A stretch of 64,000 nt of DNA, taken from the NCBI RefSeq assembly GCF_001613225.1, contig NZ_BDBY01000121.1, positions 1 to 64,000 on the forward strand, given 5' to 3'. The position numbers and the translations under genes are program-made. The notes under the pieces were generated by a model. The model had not been told where the DNA came from. It did not search any database and saw only the letters and a program-made list of their open reading frames with translations. Source of the DNA: Nocardia pseudovaccinii NBRC 100343 (GTDB lineage Bacteria > Actinomycetota > Actinomycetes > Mycobacteriales > Mycobacteriaceae). This document shows positions 7,717 to 15,970 of this stretch, piece after piece; positions within the stretch are counted from its first letter, which is position 1; the number at the start of each line of letters is the position of its first letter.

Positions 7717-8310
7717 ATGGAACCGACTACGAGCGCCCCCCGCCGCGGCCCTGGACGTCCGCGTTCCTCTAGTACGCCGGATGCCATTCGCCGCGCTGCA
7801 GCGGCGTTATTCGCAGAACGCGGCTTCACAGGCACGTCGGTGCGTGATATCGCGACCCGGGCCGGAAGCGATCCGGCTGTGGTCATCCGCCACTTCGGCA
7901 CCAAGGAGAAGTTATTTCTCGAGGTGGTTCCGGTCGCCCCCCACTTCCGCGCCTTGACCGAGGGGCCATTGGAAACCCTCGGTCGATCGATCCTCGACAG
8001 ACTCGTCGGAAGTGGCGACTCGACCCTGCGGGTCCTGGCGACCGCGCTCGGCGCCCTCGACCGGCCCGAAGTTCACCACTATCTGGAACAGACCACTGTT
8101 CGCAACATTGTCGAACCCCTGGCGGCCCGCTTGTCCGGGCCCCGGGCAGGCCTACGTGCGTACTTGGTCGCCGCCCAGATCGGGGGGCTCCTACTCGCGG
8201 TCGACCTGTTCGCCTCGGCCCCTGTCGAACTGGCCGATGCCGAGGCGCTGGACTGCTACGCCGAGGCGATCCAGGCTCTGATCGACGATCCGGCGGCCGA
8301 CCGAGCGTGA
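7717..8310 (+). CDS. TetR family transcriptional regulator
   Basis: A 197-residue repressor-type protein. After a basic, proline-rich lead (PRRGPGRPRSS) comes the TetR helix-turn-helix (AAAALFAERGFTGTSVRDIATRAGSDPAVVIRHFGTKEKLFLE), then an all-helical ligand domain. It is divergent from the oxidase/secreted-protein pair, with two near-identical operator sites between them, so it probably controls that pair and itself in response to a sterol-like or other substrate. The upstream in-frame start at 7684 would place translation inside the second operator, so ATG 7717 is preferred. GGAG sits very close to it (2 bases), so the transcript may be nearly leaderless. No further gene follows in the same operon. 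Confidence 0.85.
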   Translation: MEPTTSAPRRGPGRPRSSSTPDAIRRAAAALFAERGFTGTSVRDIATRAGSDPAVVIRHFGTKEKLFLEVVPVAPHFRALTEGPLETLGRSILDRLVGSGDSTLRVLATALGALDRPEVHHYLEQTTVRNIVEPLAARLSGPRAGLRAYLVAAQIGGLLLAVDLFASAPVELADAEALDCYAEAIQALIDDPAADRA

Positions 8311-8346
8311 GTATTCATCGCAGCGATTCGGCCTAACGCAGCGGTC

Positions 8347-8365
8347 CGGCTCAGCAGAGGAGCCG
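8347..8365 (+). terminator. Possible terminator after the TetR gene
   Basis: CGGCTC at 8347-8352 pairs with GAGCCG at 8360-8365 across a 7-base loop, 37 bases after the TetR stop codon. There is no T-run, which is common for actinobacterial terminators. The stem is short, so the call is weak. Confidence 0.3.
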
Positions 8366-8408
8366 CTCCAGGCGGACACCCGGGGTGCGATCAGGAAGCC
8401 TTTCCCGT

Positions 8409-8438
8409 TTGACAGACTTGCTCACCGAAAAATAGGTA
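8409..8438 (+). promoter_or_regulatory. Sigma-70-type promoter for the zinc-ribbon gene
   Basis: TTGACA at 8409-8414 and TAGGTA at 8433-8438 are separated by 18 bases. They match the vegetative -35 and -10 elements well for a high-GC organism. Transcription would begin near 8445, about 80 bases before the GTG start at 8526. Confidence 0.5.
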
Positions 8439-8525
8439 TACCCCCTGTCACTCGACCGTCGCTGAACAGACCAGGGCGGGCGAGAGTGGTGCGACATCCA
8501 TCAGCATCATGTCGCGGAGGTTTCA

Positions 8526-8930
8526 GTGTCGGAGTACGAACGACATTCAGCCAACACCGGTGAGGATCGTCTACCGTGCGCGGAAAATACATTGATGATC
8601 CAGCGTTGCGGAGATTGCGACAAACTTTTCGCACCGCTCGCCGCCGGATGTTCCTCCTGCGCAACCGACGAGCTCGAGTGGGTGAGCTCGTCAGGACTCG
8701 GATACATTATTTCGTGGCGAGTGGTGGAACGCGCTTCAATCAGCATAAAGGGCGAGTCCGGCCAATTGACTATTGCCATCGTCGAACTCGACGATGGCCC
8801 GTGGCTCTATACCGCTATCGAGGGGCAGGTGCCCTTGCTGCCGAGTCGACCGGTACGAGTTCGCTTCGTGCGGCGCCCTGGGAAGGACGGCTTCCCTGTT
8901 TTTGCGCCCGACGCCGATGCAGGAAGGTGA
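8526..8930 (+). CDS. Zinc-ribbon / OB-fold (DUF35-type) CoA-pathway accessory protein
   Basis: The 134-residue protein has an N-terminal rubredoxin-like zinc ribbon with two Cys pairs (CGDCDKLFAPLAAGCSSC, about residues 28-45) followed by a small OB-fold (YIISWRVVERASI..., ending in RVRFV). This is the DUF35 architecture. Such proteins pair with thiolase-fold or MaoC-type partners and help them handle acyl-CoA, for example ChsH2 in steroid side-chain breakdown. No thiolase or MaoC gene is next to it here, so the partner is unknown and may be encoded elsewhere. GTG at 8526 has GGAGG (8515-8519 region) 5-6 bases upstream, and a good promoter lies at 8409. It converges with the aconitase operon. 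Confidence 0.75.
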   Translation: MSEYERHSANTGEDRLPCAENTLMIQRCGDCDKLFAPLAAGCSSCATDELEWVSSSGLGYIISWRVVERASISIKGESGQLTIAIVELDDGPWLYTAIEGQVPLLPSRPVRVRFVRRPGKDGFPVFAPDADAGR

Positions 8931-9019
8931 GCCGCCACGGGTCGTCGGCTTCCATGGACCAACGACGGATCAGGCAGGGCGAGCAGAAGACTAGGCCATC
9001 CCGTGAGCTGTAACCTCGG

Positions 9020-11554
9020 TCAGCGCGTCGCCAGGATTTGAGGGATGACGCCACCGGCACGAAGCCATTCATTCTCGGTCGCGGTGTCGACACGGGTGTG
9101 ACCTTTCGCCGTGTGGACAATTTTCTCACCGCGGCGGGCAATCACTGTAACCTCTGCGTTGACAGTCCGGGCGGGGTTCAGACCGAGTATGTCGAATTGG
9201 TCGGCGTCGATTTCGCTCAGGCCACCGCACTCGATGGGCAGAATCCCCATCGCCACCAGGTTGGTGCGGTGGATTCGTTCGAAGCCGGCCGCGATTACCG
9301 CTTTGATCCCGAGCAGTCGGGTCACCTTGGCTGCCCAGTCGCGGGCTGACCCAGCTCCGTAGGACTGGCCTGCCACGATCACAGTTGCTACACCGCGGCG
9401 GCGGTATTCGGCGGCTGCGGCATGCACCGGCATCGCTTCTCCGTCGGGCAGCAGGCGTGTCCAGCCACCGTCGCGATCGATGAGTTTGTTGCGCAACCGT
9501 GGGTTGGCGAATCCGCCGCGCAGCATGACGTCGTGGTTGAGTCGACGCGAGCTGTAAGTACCGAGTTCGGTTGCGGGGACGCCGCTTTGGTGCAGCCATG
9601 CTCCTGCCGCCGACATCGGAGAGATGCGCGAAACCGGCGAGATGTGGTCGGTGGTGATGTCGTCGCCGAGTATGAGTAAGGGACGAGCACGGAGAATGTC
9701 GCCGGTGACGACGGGGCGGCACAGCGGTGCGTCGGCGAACGGCGGTCGGCGGATCGTGCCGGTATCACCTTGCCAGGTATAGCGGGGGCCGGCCGGGTAG
9801 GGAATCTCATCCCAGTGGTGTTGCGCTCGCGACGTCAAGTCCGGGTCGCGGGTTGGTTGGTGCCCGAAGTCGCGGATTGTGGAATCGATGTCTTGTTGGC
9901 TGGGCCAGATATCGGAGAGCATGACCGGTTCCCCGTTGTCGCCGAGGCCGAGAGGTTCGCGATCCAGGTCGATCGTGGTGCGGCCGGCGATGGCGAATGC
10001 CACCACGAGCGGTGGCGAAGCGAGGTAGGCGTCGGTCACGTCGGGATGAATGCGGCCAGGAAAATTTCTGTTGCCCGACAAAACTGCCGACGTTCGGATT
10101 TCCCGGCTCTGAATGGCACGAGTGACTTCTGGTGACAGCGGTCCGGAATTCCCCATGCATGTCCCGCAGCCAAAGCCCGCAATATGGAAGCCGAACCTGT
10201 CGAGGTGCCCCTGGAGATCGCTGCCACTCAACAGTTCCGCTGTGCTGCGCGAGCCCGGGGTAAATGAGGTCTTCGTCCATTTCGCGGTCGTCAACCCGCG
10301 AGCGGCGGCATTGCGCGCGAGTAGACCCGCAGCGGCGATAGCTCGCGGATTGGACGTGTTGGTGCAACTGGTAATCGCCGCGATGACCACAGCTCCTTCG
10401 GCGGGCATACCTACGCCGACATTGACGTCGCGGCGCCCGAGAGCGGCGATCGGGCCTACTTGATGAGGCCGGCTGGGGCCCGCTATGACGCGCTCTACTG
10501 TGCCGAGGTCGAATTCGATGACATCGTCGTAGTCGGGTTCGGAGCTGTACAGCATCCCTTGCGCCGAAAGGTAAGCCTCGACCGGTTGGTGAGGGCGTCC
10601 GGTCGTTGCCAAATAGTCGAGAGTGCGGTGATCGGCCGGAAAAAAGCCCATGGTGGAGCCATATTCCGGTGCCATATTCGCGATCGTTGCACGGTCGGGC
10701 ACCGATAGGCTCGACAAGGCGGGGCCGTAGAACTCCACTATTCGTTGCACAACGCCGTACTCGCGAAGCAGTGCCGTAAGAGTCAGAGCGATGTCGGTAG
10801 CGAGAACACCGGGACGGACGGTACCTGTGAGGCGGACACCGACGACTTCCGGAATCCGCAGAAGGATCGGTTCACCGAGAGCGGCGGCTGTCGCTTCGAT
10901 CCCGCCGACTCCCCATCCGACGACGGAGAGGCCATTGATCATCGTTGTGTGACTGTCGGTCCCGACGACGGTGTCGAAAGCTGCCAGCGGAGCATCGGAA
11001 ATGACATCCGCGAGCGTTTCCAAGTTCAGTTGGTGGCAAATCCCGACACCCGGTGGCACCACTCTCAGTTGTGGGAATCGCTGCTGCGCCCATCGCAGGA
11101 ACTGATAGCGGTCCGCATGGCGTCGGTATTCGCGTTTCAGGTTGGCCGCTGCGGCTGTCGGGGTGGACCAGGCGTCCAATTCGAGTGCGTGGTCGACAAC
11201 GAGGTCCATGCGTCGCTGCGGTGCGACCGAATCCGCATCCCGGCCTAGTTCCTCCGCGCGTTCGGCGAGGGTAACCATGTCGGCGAGCACCGGCAGTCCA
11301 GAAGCATCCTGCAGCAGAACACGCTGAGGAAAGAAGGGCACCGAAACAGCGGTGTCGCGAGCGACCAGAGCACGCACATGGTCCGCGGTCACCGTGCTGC
11401 TGTTCTCATGCCGCAGAACGTTTTCCACGAGCACTCGAGTCGCGTATGGCAGCTGCTGCAACGGACCGGCCCCCGCTTGCTCGGCGGCCGGAAGGCTGAA
11501 GTAGCTGCGGCCGTCCGGTAGTACACGCATCGCGGCGAAGGTATCGACCGTCAC
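9020..11554 (-). CDS. Aconitase family (AcnA-type) hydratase
   Basis: An 844-residue iron-sulfur hydro-lyase of the long, single-chain AcnA type. Cluster ligands are visible as the Cys in AITSCTNTSNP and the two Cys in GFGCGTCMGNSGPL. The substrate loops GTDSHTTMINGLSVVGWGVGGIEA and GQSYGAGSARDWAAKV are intact, as is the C-terminal swivel domain (LGDDITTDHISP). It would interconvert a citrate-type and an isocitrate-type acid through an aconitate. GTG at 11554 is used because it overlaps the stop of the upstream lyase gene (GTGA), whereas the longer open frame upstream is antisense-like in composition. Because it is coupled to a CoA-transferase and a citryl-CoA-lyase-like gene, it is probably a dedicated catabolic aconitase rather than the TCA-cycle enzyme. 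Confidence 0.85.
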   Translation of the reverse strand: MTVDTFAAMRVLPDGRSYFSLPAAEQAGAGPLQQLPYATRVLVENVLRHENSSTVTADHVRALVARDTAVSVPFFPQRVLLQDASGLPVLADMVTLAERAEELGRDADSVAPQRRMDLVVDHALELDAWSTPTAAAANLKREYRRHADRYQFLRWAQQRFPQLRVVPPGVGICHQLNLETLADVISDAPLAAFDTVVGTDSHTTMINGLSVVGWGVGGIEATAAALGEPILLRIPEVVGVRLTGTVRPGVLATDIALTLTALLREYGVVQRIVEFYGPALSSLSVPDRATIANMAPEYGSTMGFFPADHRTLDYLATTGRPHQPVEAYLSAQGMLYSSEPDYDDVIEFDLGTVERVIAGPSRPHQVGPIAALGRRDVNVGVGMPAEGAVVIAAITSCTNTSNPRAIAAAGLLARNAAARGLTTAKWTKTSFTPGSRSTAELLSGSDLQGHLDRFGFHIAGFGCGTCMGNSGPLSPEVTRAIQSREIRTSAVLSGNRNFPGRIHPDVTDAYLASPPLVVAFAIAGRTTIDLDREPLGLGDNGEPVMLSDIWPSQQDIDSTIRDFGHQPTRDPDLTSRAQHHWDEIPYPAGPRYTWQGDTGTIRRPPFADAPLCRPVVTGDILRARPLLILGDDITTDHISPVSRISPMSAAGAWLHQSGVPATELGTYSSRRLNHDVMLRGGFANPRLRNKLIDRDGGWTRLLPDGEAMPVHAAAAEYRRRGVATVIVAGQSYGAGSARDWAAKVTRLLGIKAVIAAGFERIHRTNLVAMGILPIECGGLSEIDADQFDILGLNPARTVNAEVTVIARRGEKIVHTAKGHTRVDTATENEWLRAGGVIPQILATR

Positions 11555-12393
11555 GAACGCGGTACCTCTCGTTCGGGGTGCCCCCCGTAGGCCGGCAGCA
11601 ACCGCCGCGGGATCGGGCCTTTGATCCGACGGCCCGATTGCAACTCTTCCCACGAATGAGCAAGGATGCCAACGGATCTCGACAATATGAAAAGGCCACG
11701 CCCCAGCTCCGGTGGGAAACCCAGTTCGCAATACACCACCGCGGTGGCACCGTCGATATTCATCGGTACGGGTCTGGACCGTCCTTGGGCCAGTTGACGT
11801 TCGAGTTCCTCGGCGATCGCAAGGTAGCGCCCTTCGACCACACCACGCGAGGCGTGCTCGGCAACGGCCTGCAGCAGGGGATCGCGACGCGGATCCCGTG
11901 GATGGAAGCGATGGCCGAATCCGGGTACATGTCGGCCGGTGCGGCGAAGTTCGGCCAGTGACCGCGCGACAGCATCCTTCATCCCGACGCTGTCGGAGGC
12001 GGAATCGATCGATTCGAGCAGATGCATAGATTGCTGGCCGGCGCCACCGTGCACGTCGCCGAGCATTCCGACGCCGGTGGACACCGCGCCTTGGAGTCCC
12101 ACTCCGCACGTCGCGGCCATGCGGGCAGCCGCAATCGACGGAGCCTGCGGACCGTGGTCCACCGCAGCGACCAAAGCTTTCTCGAGCAGGCTGGCCTGAT
12201 CTCGACTAGGCAGTTCGCCGCGCACCATCAGCCAGATGGTGCGGACGAATCCGGCGCGGTCGATCAGATCTTGCACCGGATAGCCGCGCAAGCGAATGAG
12301 GCCGGGTTCGATGTCGGATATATCGGTCGACCACCAATCCACCACATCATCAATGGCGGTATCTTGCATTGCCTGTCGGCGCGCTGGGGTCAT
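11551..12393 (-). CDS. Short citrate synthase-like protein, probable citryl-CoA lyase
   Basis: The product is only 280 residues, much shorter than citrate synthase (about 370-430), and fits the short citryl-CoA-lyase-type branch of that family. Family residues are present: the His in GDVHGGAG, the His in VPGFGHRFHPRDPR, and the acidic region around MNIDGATAVVYCELGFP. The large N-terminal part of citrate synthase is missing. The predicted role is cleavage of citryl-CoA or an alkyl analogue to oxaloacetate and acyl-CoA. The neighbouring class III CoA-transferase would make the thioester. ATG at 12393 has GGAGG 8 bases upstream and overlaps the CoA-transferase stop by 4 bases (ATGA). Its own stop overlaps the aconitase start (GTGA). 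Confidence 0.75.
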   Translation of the reverse strand: MTPARRQAMQDTAIDDVVDWWSTDISDIEPGLIRLRGYPVQDLIDRAGFVRTIWLMVRGELPSRDQASLLEKALVAAVDHGPQAPSIAAARMAATCGVGLQGAVSTGVGMLGDVHGGAGQQSMHLLESIDSASDSVGMKDAVARSLAELRRTGRHVPGFGHRFHPRDPRRDPLLQAVAEHASRGVVEGRYLAIAEELERQLAQGRSRPVPMNIDGATAVVYCELGFPPELGRGLFILSRSVGILAHSWEELQSGRRIKGPIPRRLLPAYGGHPEREVPRS

Positions 12394-13595
12394 ACCGCAC
12401 CCTCCTGGCTCAGTCGTGTGATGTCGCTGTGGCTGTAGCCCAATTCGGCGAGGACCTCGGTGGTATGTTCGCCGAGCCTGGGCGGTCGTCCGCTCGGCGC
12501 CACTGCGGCGCCGTCGACTCGGGTCGGCGCGCCGAGTATCCGGAATTGGCGTCCGTCTTCGGCTGGGGAAGGGACTGCGGTGACGAGTTCGCGGTGGGCG
12601 ATCTGCGCGGAGGAAAGCGCCTGTGGCACCGAGATAACCGGCGCGGCCGGTACGCCGGTATCGAGGAGGATCTCGTCCCATTCGGCGGCGGTCTTCTCTT
12701 TCAAAGAGCGTTCCAGCTCTGCCCGCAACTCCTCGCGATTGCGTTTGCGGTCCTCACGTCGCTGGAACCGAGGATCATCGATCAACTCCCCGCGGCCGAG
12801 CACCTGACACAGCGTTTCGTACTGTTCTTGTTTGTTCGCCGCAATATTCAGCTCGCCGTCGGCAGTCTCGAAGGTTCCCGATGGAGCGGAGGTGATGTTC
12901 TCGTTCGCCATCGGTTCGGGGGTACCTCCGGCGATGAGATGGTCCGACACGACCCACCCCATCGAGGTGACGGCCGCATCGAGCATGGAGGTGTCGAGGT
13001 AGGCCCCTTGCCCGGTACGGTGCTGGCGCACCAGTGCTGCGGCGATCGCGAACGCGGCAGCGAGCCCACCGAAGCTGTCACAGACCGGATACCCGACCCG
13101 CAGCGGCGCGGTTTCCTTGGTACCCGTGACGCTCATGATGCCCGATAGTCCTTGAATTACCTGGTCGTAGGCGGGTCTTGTGCGCATCGGCCCGGTGGCG
13201 CCGAAGCCGGAGACGGCGCAATAGATCAGGGCGGGGTTGATCTCCCGTAGCCTGTCCCAGCTGAATCCAAGTCGCTCGAGGACGCCAGGTCGGAAGTTCT
13301 CCACCAAGACATCTGCTGTCGCGACCATCTTGGCGAAAACTTCTGCGCCACCGGCTGTTTTGAGGTTGATGGTGATGGATTTCTTGCCAGCGTTCTGAGC
13401 CAGGAACGACACGCCGAGCCCATCGGCGGACAGTGCTGGGTCAGCGCCGAGTTGACGCGCGAGGTCTCCCGTGCCGGGAGTCTCGATCTTCACGACATCG
13501 GCGCCCATCAGAGCGAGTTGATAGCCGGCGAACGGACCGGCGAGAACGTTTGTCAGATCTAGCACTCGCACACCGTCGAGGAGGTTGGCGGTCAC
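12390..13595 (-). CDS. Class III (CaiB/BaiF) acyl-CoA transferase
   Basis: A 401-residue type III CoA-transferase, which moves CoA between carboxylates through an aspartyl anhydride. The N-terminal motif is VLDLTNVLAGPFAGYQLALMGADVVKIE, and the catalytic Asp is Asp173 in YPVCDSFGG. Typical family stretches follow (RTGQGAYLDTSMLD, and the C-terminal RPPRLGEHTTEVLAELGY). Given its neighbours, the acceptor is plausibly a citrate-like tricarboxylate and the donor succinyl-CoA or acetyl-CoA; this is inference. The GTG start at 13595 overlaps the iclR stop (GTGA) and the stop overlaps the lyase start (ATGA), so all four genes of this arm are translationally coupled. Confidence 0.9.
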   Translation of the reverse strand: MTANLLDGVRVLDLTNVLAGPFAGYQLALMGADVVKIETPGTGDLARQLGADPALSADGLGVSFLAQNAGKKSITINLKTAGGAEVFAKMVATADVLVENFRPGVLERLGFSWDRLREINPALIYCAVSGFGATGPMRTRPAYDQVIQGLSGIMSVTGTKETAPLRVGYPVCDSFGGLAAAFAIAAALVRQHRTGQGAYLDTSMLDAAVTSMGWVVSDHLIAGGTPEPMANENITSAPSGTFETADGELNIAANKQEQYETLCQVLGRGELIDDPRFQRREDRKRNREELRAELERSLKEKTAAEWDEILLDTGVPAAPVISVPQALSSAQIAHRELVTAVPSPAEDGRQFRILGAPTRVDGAAVAPSGRPPRLGEHTTEVLAELGYSHSDITRLSQEGAV

Positions 13596-14368
13596 AGGAA
13601 CACCTCCACCGGCCCCAGGCCGTTCTCGCTGACTTGGCGGGCCGCAGCAATGACGGCATCGACGTAATGCGCGACACGTTCGGCACTGAATCGAGAGGTG
13701 GGACCGCTGATCGACATCGCGGCGATGACTCGGCCGTCCGGCCCCAGGATCGGCGCGGCTACAGCGGACGCTCCCAGTTCGCGTTCACCGTGAGTGACGG
13801 CATAGCCCGCGTCGCGGACGGCGTCGATCTCCTGCTCGAGTTCTTCCCTCGTCCGGTCCGAATGATGCTCGGCGACATCATGCAGTACACCTTCGGGCGC
13901 ATCGATGAGCAGTATCTTCGCGGAGGCTCCTGTCGCCAGCGGATAGGGCACACCCACTTCCACCACACTGCGGACGGTCGCTGTCCCCTCGATCTGCGCT
14001 ACTGCGACACGGTTGATGCCCTGCCGGATGTAGATGTTGACAGTTTCGCCGTAGGCGTCCACAAGGCTCGACATAGCCTTCTTAGCTTGTTCACCAACTT
14101 CCCACAATGAATCGGCGAGCTTCACCCAGCGCAGAAATCCGGGCCCCGGGCCGTAGGTGGAGTCGCTGCGTCCAACGATCAACCCGAGCGATTCGAGGGT
14201 GGCCAGCAGACGTACCACTGTGGTCTTGGGCAGTTCTGTCGACGCGACGATCTCGCGGAGCTGCCTGCTCGGATGGTGCTCGTCGAATAGTTCCAGCACC
14301 TCGACAGCGCGCGCGATGCTGCGCACGGCGCCGTCAACCCGCGTCGCCGCGGTCGCAGTCTCAACCAT
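13592..14368 (-). CDS. IclR family transcriptional regulator
   Basis: A 258-residue IclR protein. It has an N-terminal winged helix-turn-helix (SIARAVEVLELFDEHHPSRQLREIVASTELPKTTVVRLLATLESLGLI, about residues 18-66) and a C-terminal effector domain with the family hallmarks LPLATGASAKI-like (YPLATGASAKILL), YAVTHGERELGASAVAAPI and ISGPTSRF. It is the first gene of the CoA-transferase/lyase/aconitase operon and is divergent from the TcuA-like gene. The 150-base gap between them holds four copies of an ACCGCNTAGCGGT-type palindrome, so the protein probably controls both arms and its own synthesis. ATG at 14368 is the natural start; the longer frame would run through the operators. Confidence 0.9.
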   Translation of the reverse strand: MVETATAATRVDGAVRSIARAVEVLELFDEHHPSRQLREIVASTELPKTTVVRLLATLESLGLIVGRSDSTYGPGPGFLRWVKLADSLWEVGEQAKKAMSSLVDAYGETVNIYIRQGINRVAVAQIEGTATVRSVVEVGVPYPLATGASAKILLIDAPEGVLHDVAEHHSDRTREELEQEIDAVRDAGYAVTHGERELGASAVAAPILGPDGRVIAAMSISGPTSRFSAERVAHYVDAVIAAARQVSENGLGPVEVFL

Positions 14369-14382
14369 GAGGCCCACTCTAG

Positions 14383-14395
14383 ACCGCTTAGCGGT
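14383..14395 (+). promoter_or_regulatory. IclR operator box 1
   Basis: ACCGCTTAGCGGT has perfect 5-bp arms around TTA. It lies 15 bases upstream of the iclR start and 21 bases (start to start) from box 2, so a pair of dimers would bind the same face of the helix. Confidence 0.65.
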
Positions 14396-14403
14396 TTTCT
14401 GAA

Positions 14404-14416
14404 ACCGCATAGTGGG
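14404..14416 (+). promoter_or_regulatory. IclR operator box 2
   Basis: ACCGCATAGTGGG retains the left arm fully and most of the right arm of the ACCGC-NTA-GCGGT palindrome. It is the weaker member of the first pair. Confidence 0.55.
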
Positions 14417-14458
14417 TTGACAGGTTGGAGTGCACATGTTTCGCTGGTCACGTACCGA

Positions 14459-14471
14459 ACCGCATAGCGGA
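14459..14471 (+). promoter_or_regulatory. IclR operator box 3
   Basis: ACCGCATAGCGGA has perfect CCGC/GCGG arms around ATA. It is the stronger member of the second pair and lies 48 bases before the GTG of the TcuA-like gene. Confidence 0.65.
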
Positions 14472-14479
14472 ACTCGCAA

Positions 14480-14492
14480 ACCGCTCAATGGT
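14480..14492 (+). promoter_or_regulatory. IclR operator box 4
   Basis: ACCGCTCAATGGT is a weak copy of the palindrome placed 21 bases after box 3, the same spacing as between boxes 1 and 2. The repeated 21-base spacing is what makes it credible. Confidence 0.45.
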
Positions 14493-14518
14493 GCGCTCGG
14501 ATTCAGAAAGGGAGTTTC

Positions 14519-15916
14519 GTGAGCGATAGCGCGCGACGTCAGCAAGCCGACCTGATCGTGGTCGGGTGTGGGGCAGGTGGCCTCGCCACGGCTACCCAAT
14601 TCCTCCAGTCGTCCCCCGGCGGGCGCGTGATCGTTCTCGAGCGAACAGGCGAGGGTCAACGCGGAGGCAACACAGCGTGGACCGGCGCTTTCTTCCGACT
14701 CGAGCCCGACGGTTCGCCAGCGGCGGACTTCACCGAACGCATGCACAGCCTAAGCGAGGGCAAGACCGAATCAGCGATCATCGACCGCCTCGCGGGTGCC
14801 GCCCAGTCCGCTGTACAGTGGCTCGCTCAAAACGGAGTGGCAACAAAAACAGACCACACCTATTTCCTGACCTCGCAGGGCCCACGCTTGATGCCTGAGG
14901 GTGGAGGTGCGGCCATCGTGGAAAGGCTAGCGGTCCGAGTTCTCGAGCTGGGTGGCGAAATCCGATACAACACCACCGCGCAACTTCTCGAACGCGACGA
15001 GAGGGGTGCGGTTACCGCTGTCGTGGCCGAAGACGGGACGCGATACGAGGCGCCCACCGTCGTGCTCGCGTGCGGCGGATTCGAAGGTAGCCCAGATCTG
15101 CTCGACCGGCATCTCGGCGAGAACGGGCACGAACTCACCCCCATCGCACCGGGAGGCCGATCCAACCGAGGTGAGGGAATCACCATGGGGACAGCCGTAG
15201 GGGCTGCCACCGACGGCCAGTTCGAACGGTTCCATGGCGAGCCTGTCGATGCCCGCACCTCGGCCCCGGAAGCGCTGGTGATGGTCTATCCTTTCGGAAT
15301 CCTTGTCGATCACCGCGGCCGCCGCTTCCTCGACGAAGGATCCGACACACCCGACAACACCTTCGAGTCGGTGGCCTACCATATCTGGCGCGATGCCGAT
15401 CAATTCGCCTACGTCATCGCGGATCAGAGGCTGATGCGACAGAACATCGCACGCGCGGTGCTGACAGACCGGGCCCCGGAGTCCGCTGACACAATCGCCC
15501 AGCTGGCCGAGCGACTCGGCATCGACGCTCAGGCACTGGTCTCGACGGTCGAGCAGTACAACAAAGCAGCAGAACCCGGGCCCCTGGATGTCACCCGACT
15601 GGACGGCGTCGCAACCAAGGGACTCGAACCGCCGAAATCCAACTGGGCGCGGCCGTTGGATGAACCACCGTATGTCGCTTGGCCGGTTCGATGCGCGATC
15701 ACTTTCACCTTCGGTGGCCTGAAAACCAACGAAGACGCGGAAGTAATCGATCGATTGGGTGTCCCAATCCCCGGCCTCTACGCGGTCGGCGAGGTCGCCG
15801 GCATCTATCACCACAAATACCCCGGAGCGACCTCGGTACTACGTGCCCTCGTGTTCGGACGTATAGCAGGCGAAGCGGCCGCTAGTCGAGCTAGCTACAC
15901 CACCTCGACCTCCTGA
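14519..15916 (+). CDS. FAD-dependent dehydrogenase, tricarballylate dehydrogenase (TcuA)-like
   Basis: A 465-residue flavoprotein of the fumarate reductase/succinate dehydrogenase FAD family. FAD is bound by VVGCGAGGLATATQFL and the family motif RGGNTAWTGAFF. The C-terminal half resembles TcuA, which oxidises propane-1,2,3-tricarboxylate to cis-aconitate: DTIAQLAERLGIDAQAL, SNWARPLDEPPYVAWPV, ITFTFGGLKTN and AVGEVAGIYHH. The older alternative is a 3-ketosteroid dehydrogenase-like member of the same superfamily. Being divergent from an aconitase/CoA-transferase/citryl-CoA-lyase operon under a shared IclR favours a tricarballylate-like substrate. No TcuB-type electron acceptor gene is adjacent. 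GTG 14519 has AAAGGGAG a few bases upstream. Confidence 0.8.
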   Translation: MSDSARRQQADLIVVGCGAGGLATATQFLQSSPGGRVIVLERTGEGQRGGNTAWTGAFFRLEPDGSPAADFTERMHSLSEGKTESAIIDRLAGAAQSAVQWLAQNGVATKTDHTYFLTSQGPRLMPEGGGAAIVERLAVRVLELGGEIRYNTTAQLLERDERGAVTAVVAEDGTRYEAPTVVLACGGFEGSPDLLDRHLGENGHELTPIAPGGRSNRGEGITMGTAVGAATDGQFERFHGEPVDARTSAPEALVMVYPFGILVDHRGRRFLDEGSDTPDNTFESVAYHIWRDADQFAYVIADQRLMRQNIARAVLTDRAPESADTIAQLAERLGIDAQALVSTVEQYNKAAEPGPLDVTRLDGVATKGLEPPKSNWARPLDEPPYVAWPVRCAITFTFGGLKTNEDAEVIDRLGVPIPGLYAVGEVAGIYHHKYPGATSVLRALVFGRIAGEAAASRASYTTSTS

Positions 15917-15970
15917 TCCCATAGTGAAATTCCCGTCGCGCGAATCCGAGAACAGGAGAAGCAAACTCTG

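Noticed and set aside
11555..12109. N-terminal extension of the aconitase frame
   Set aside because: Arg/Pro/Thr-rich and antisense-like. The GTG at 11554 overlaps the preceding stop codon as the other genes of this operon do, so the extension was removed.
14927..15814. Open frame of 295 codons opposite the TcuA-like gene
   Set aside because: A shadow frame; the plus-strand gene has all FAD motifs and an operator-bearing promoter.
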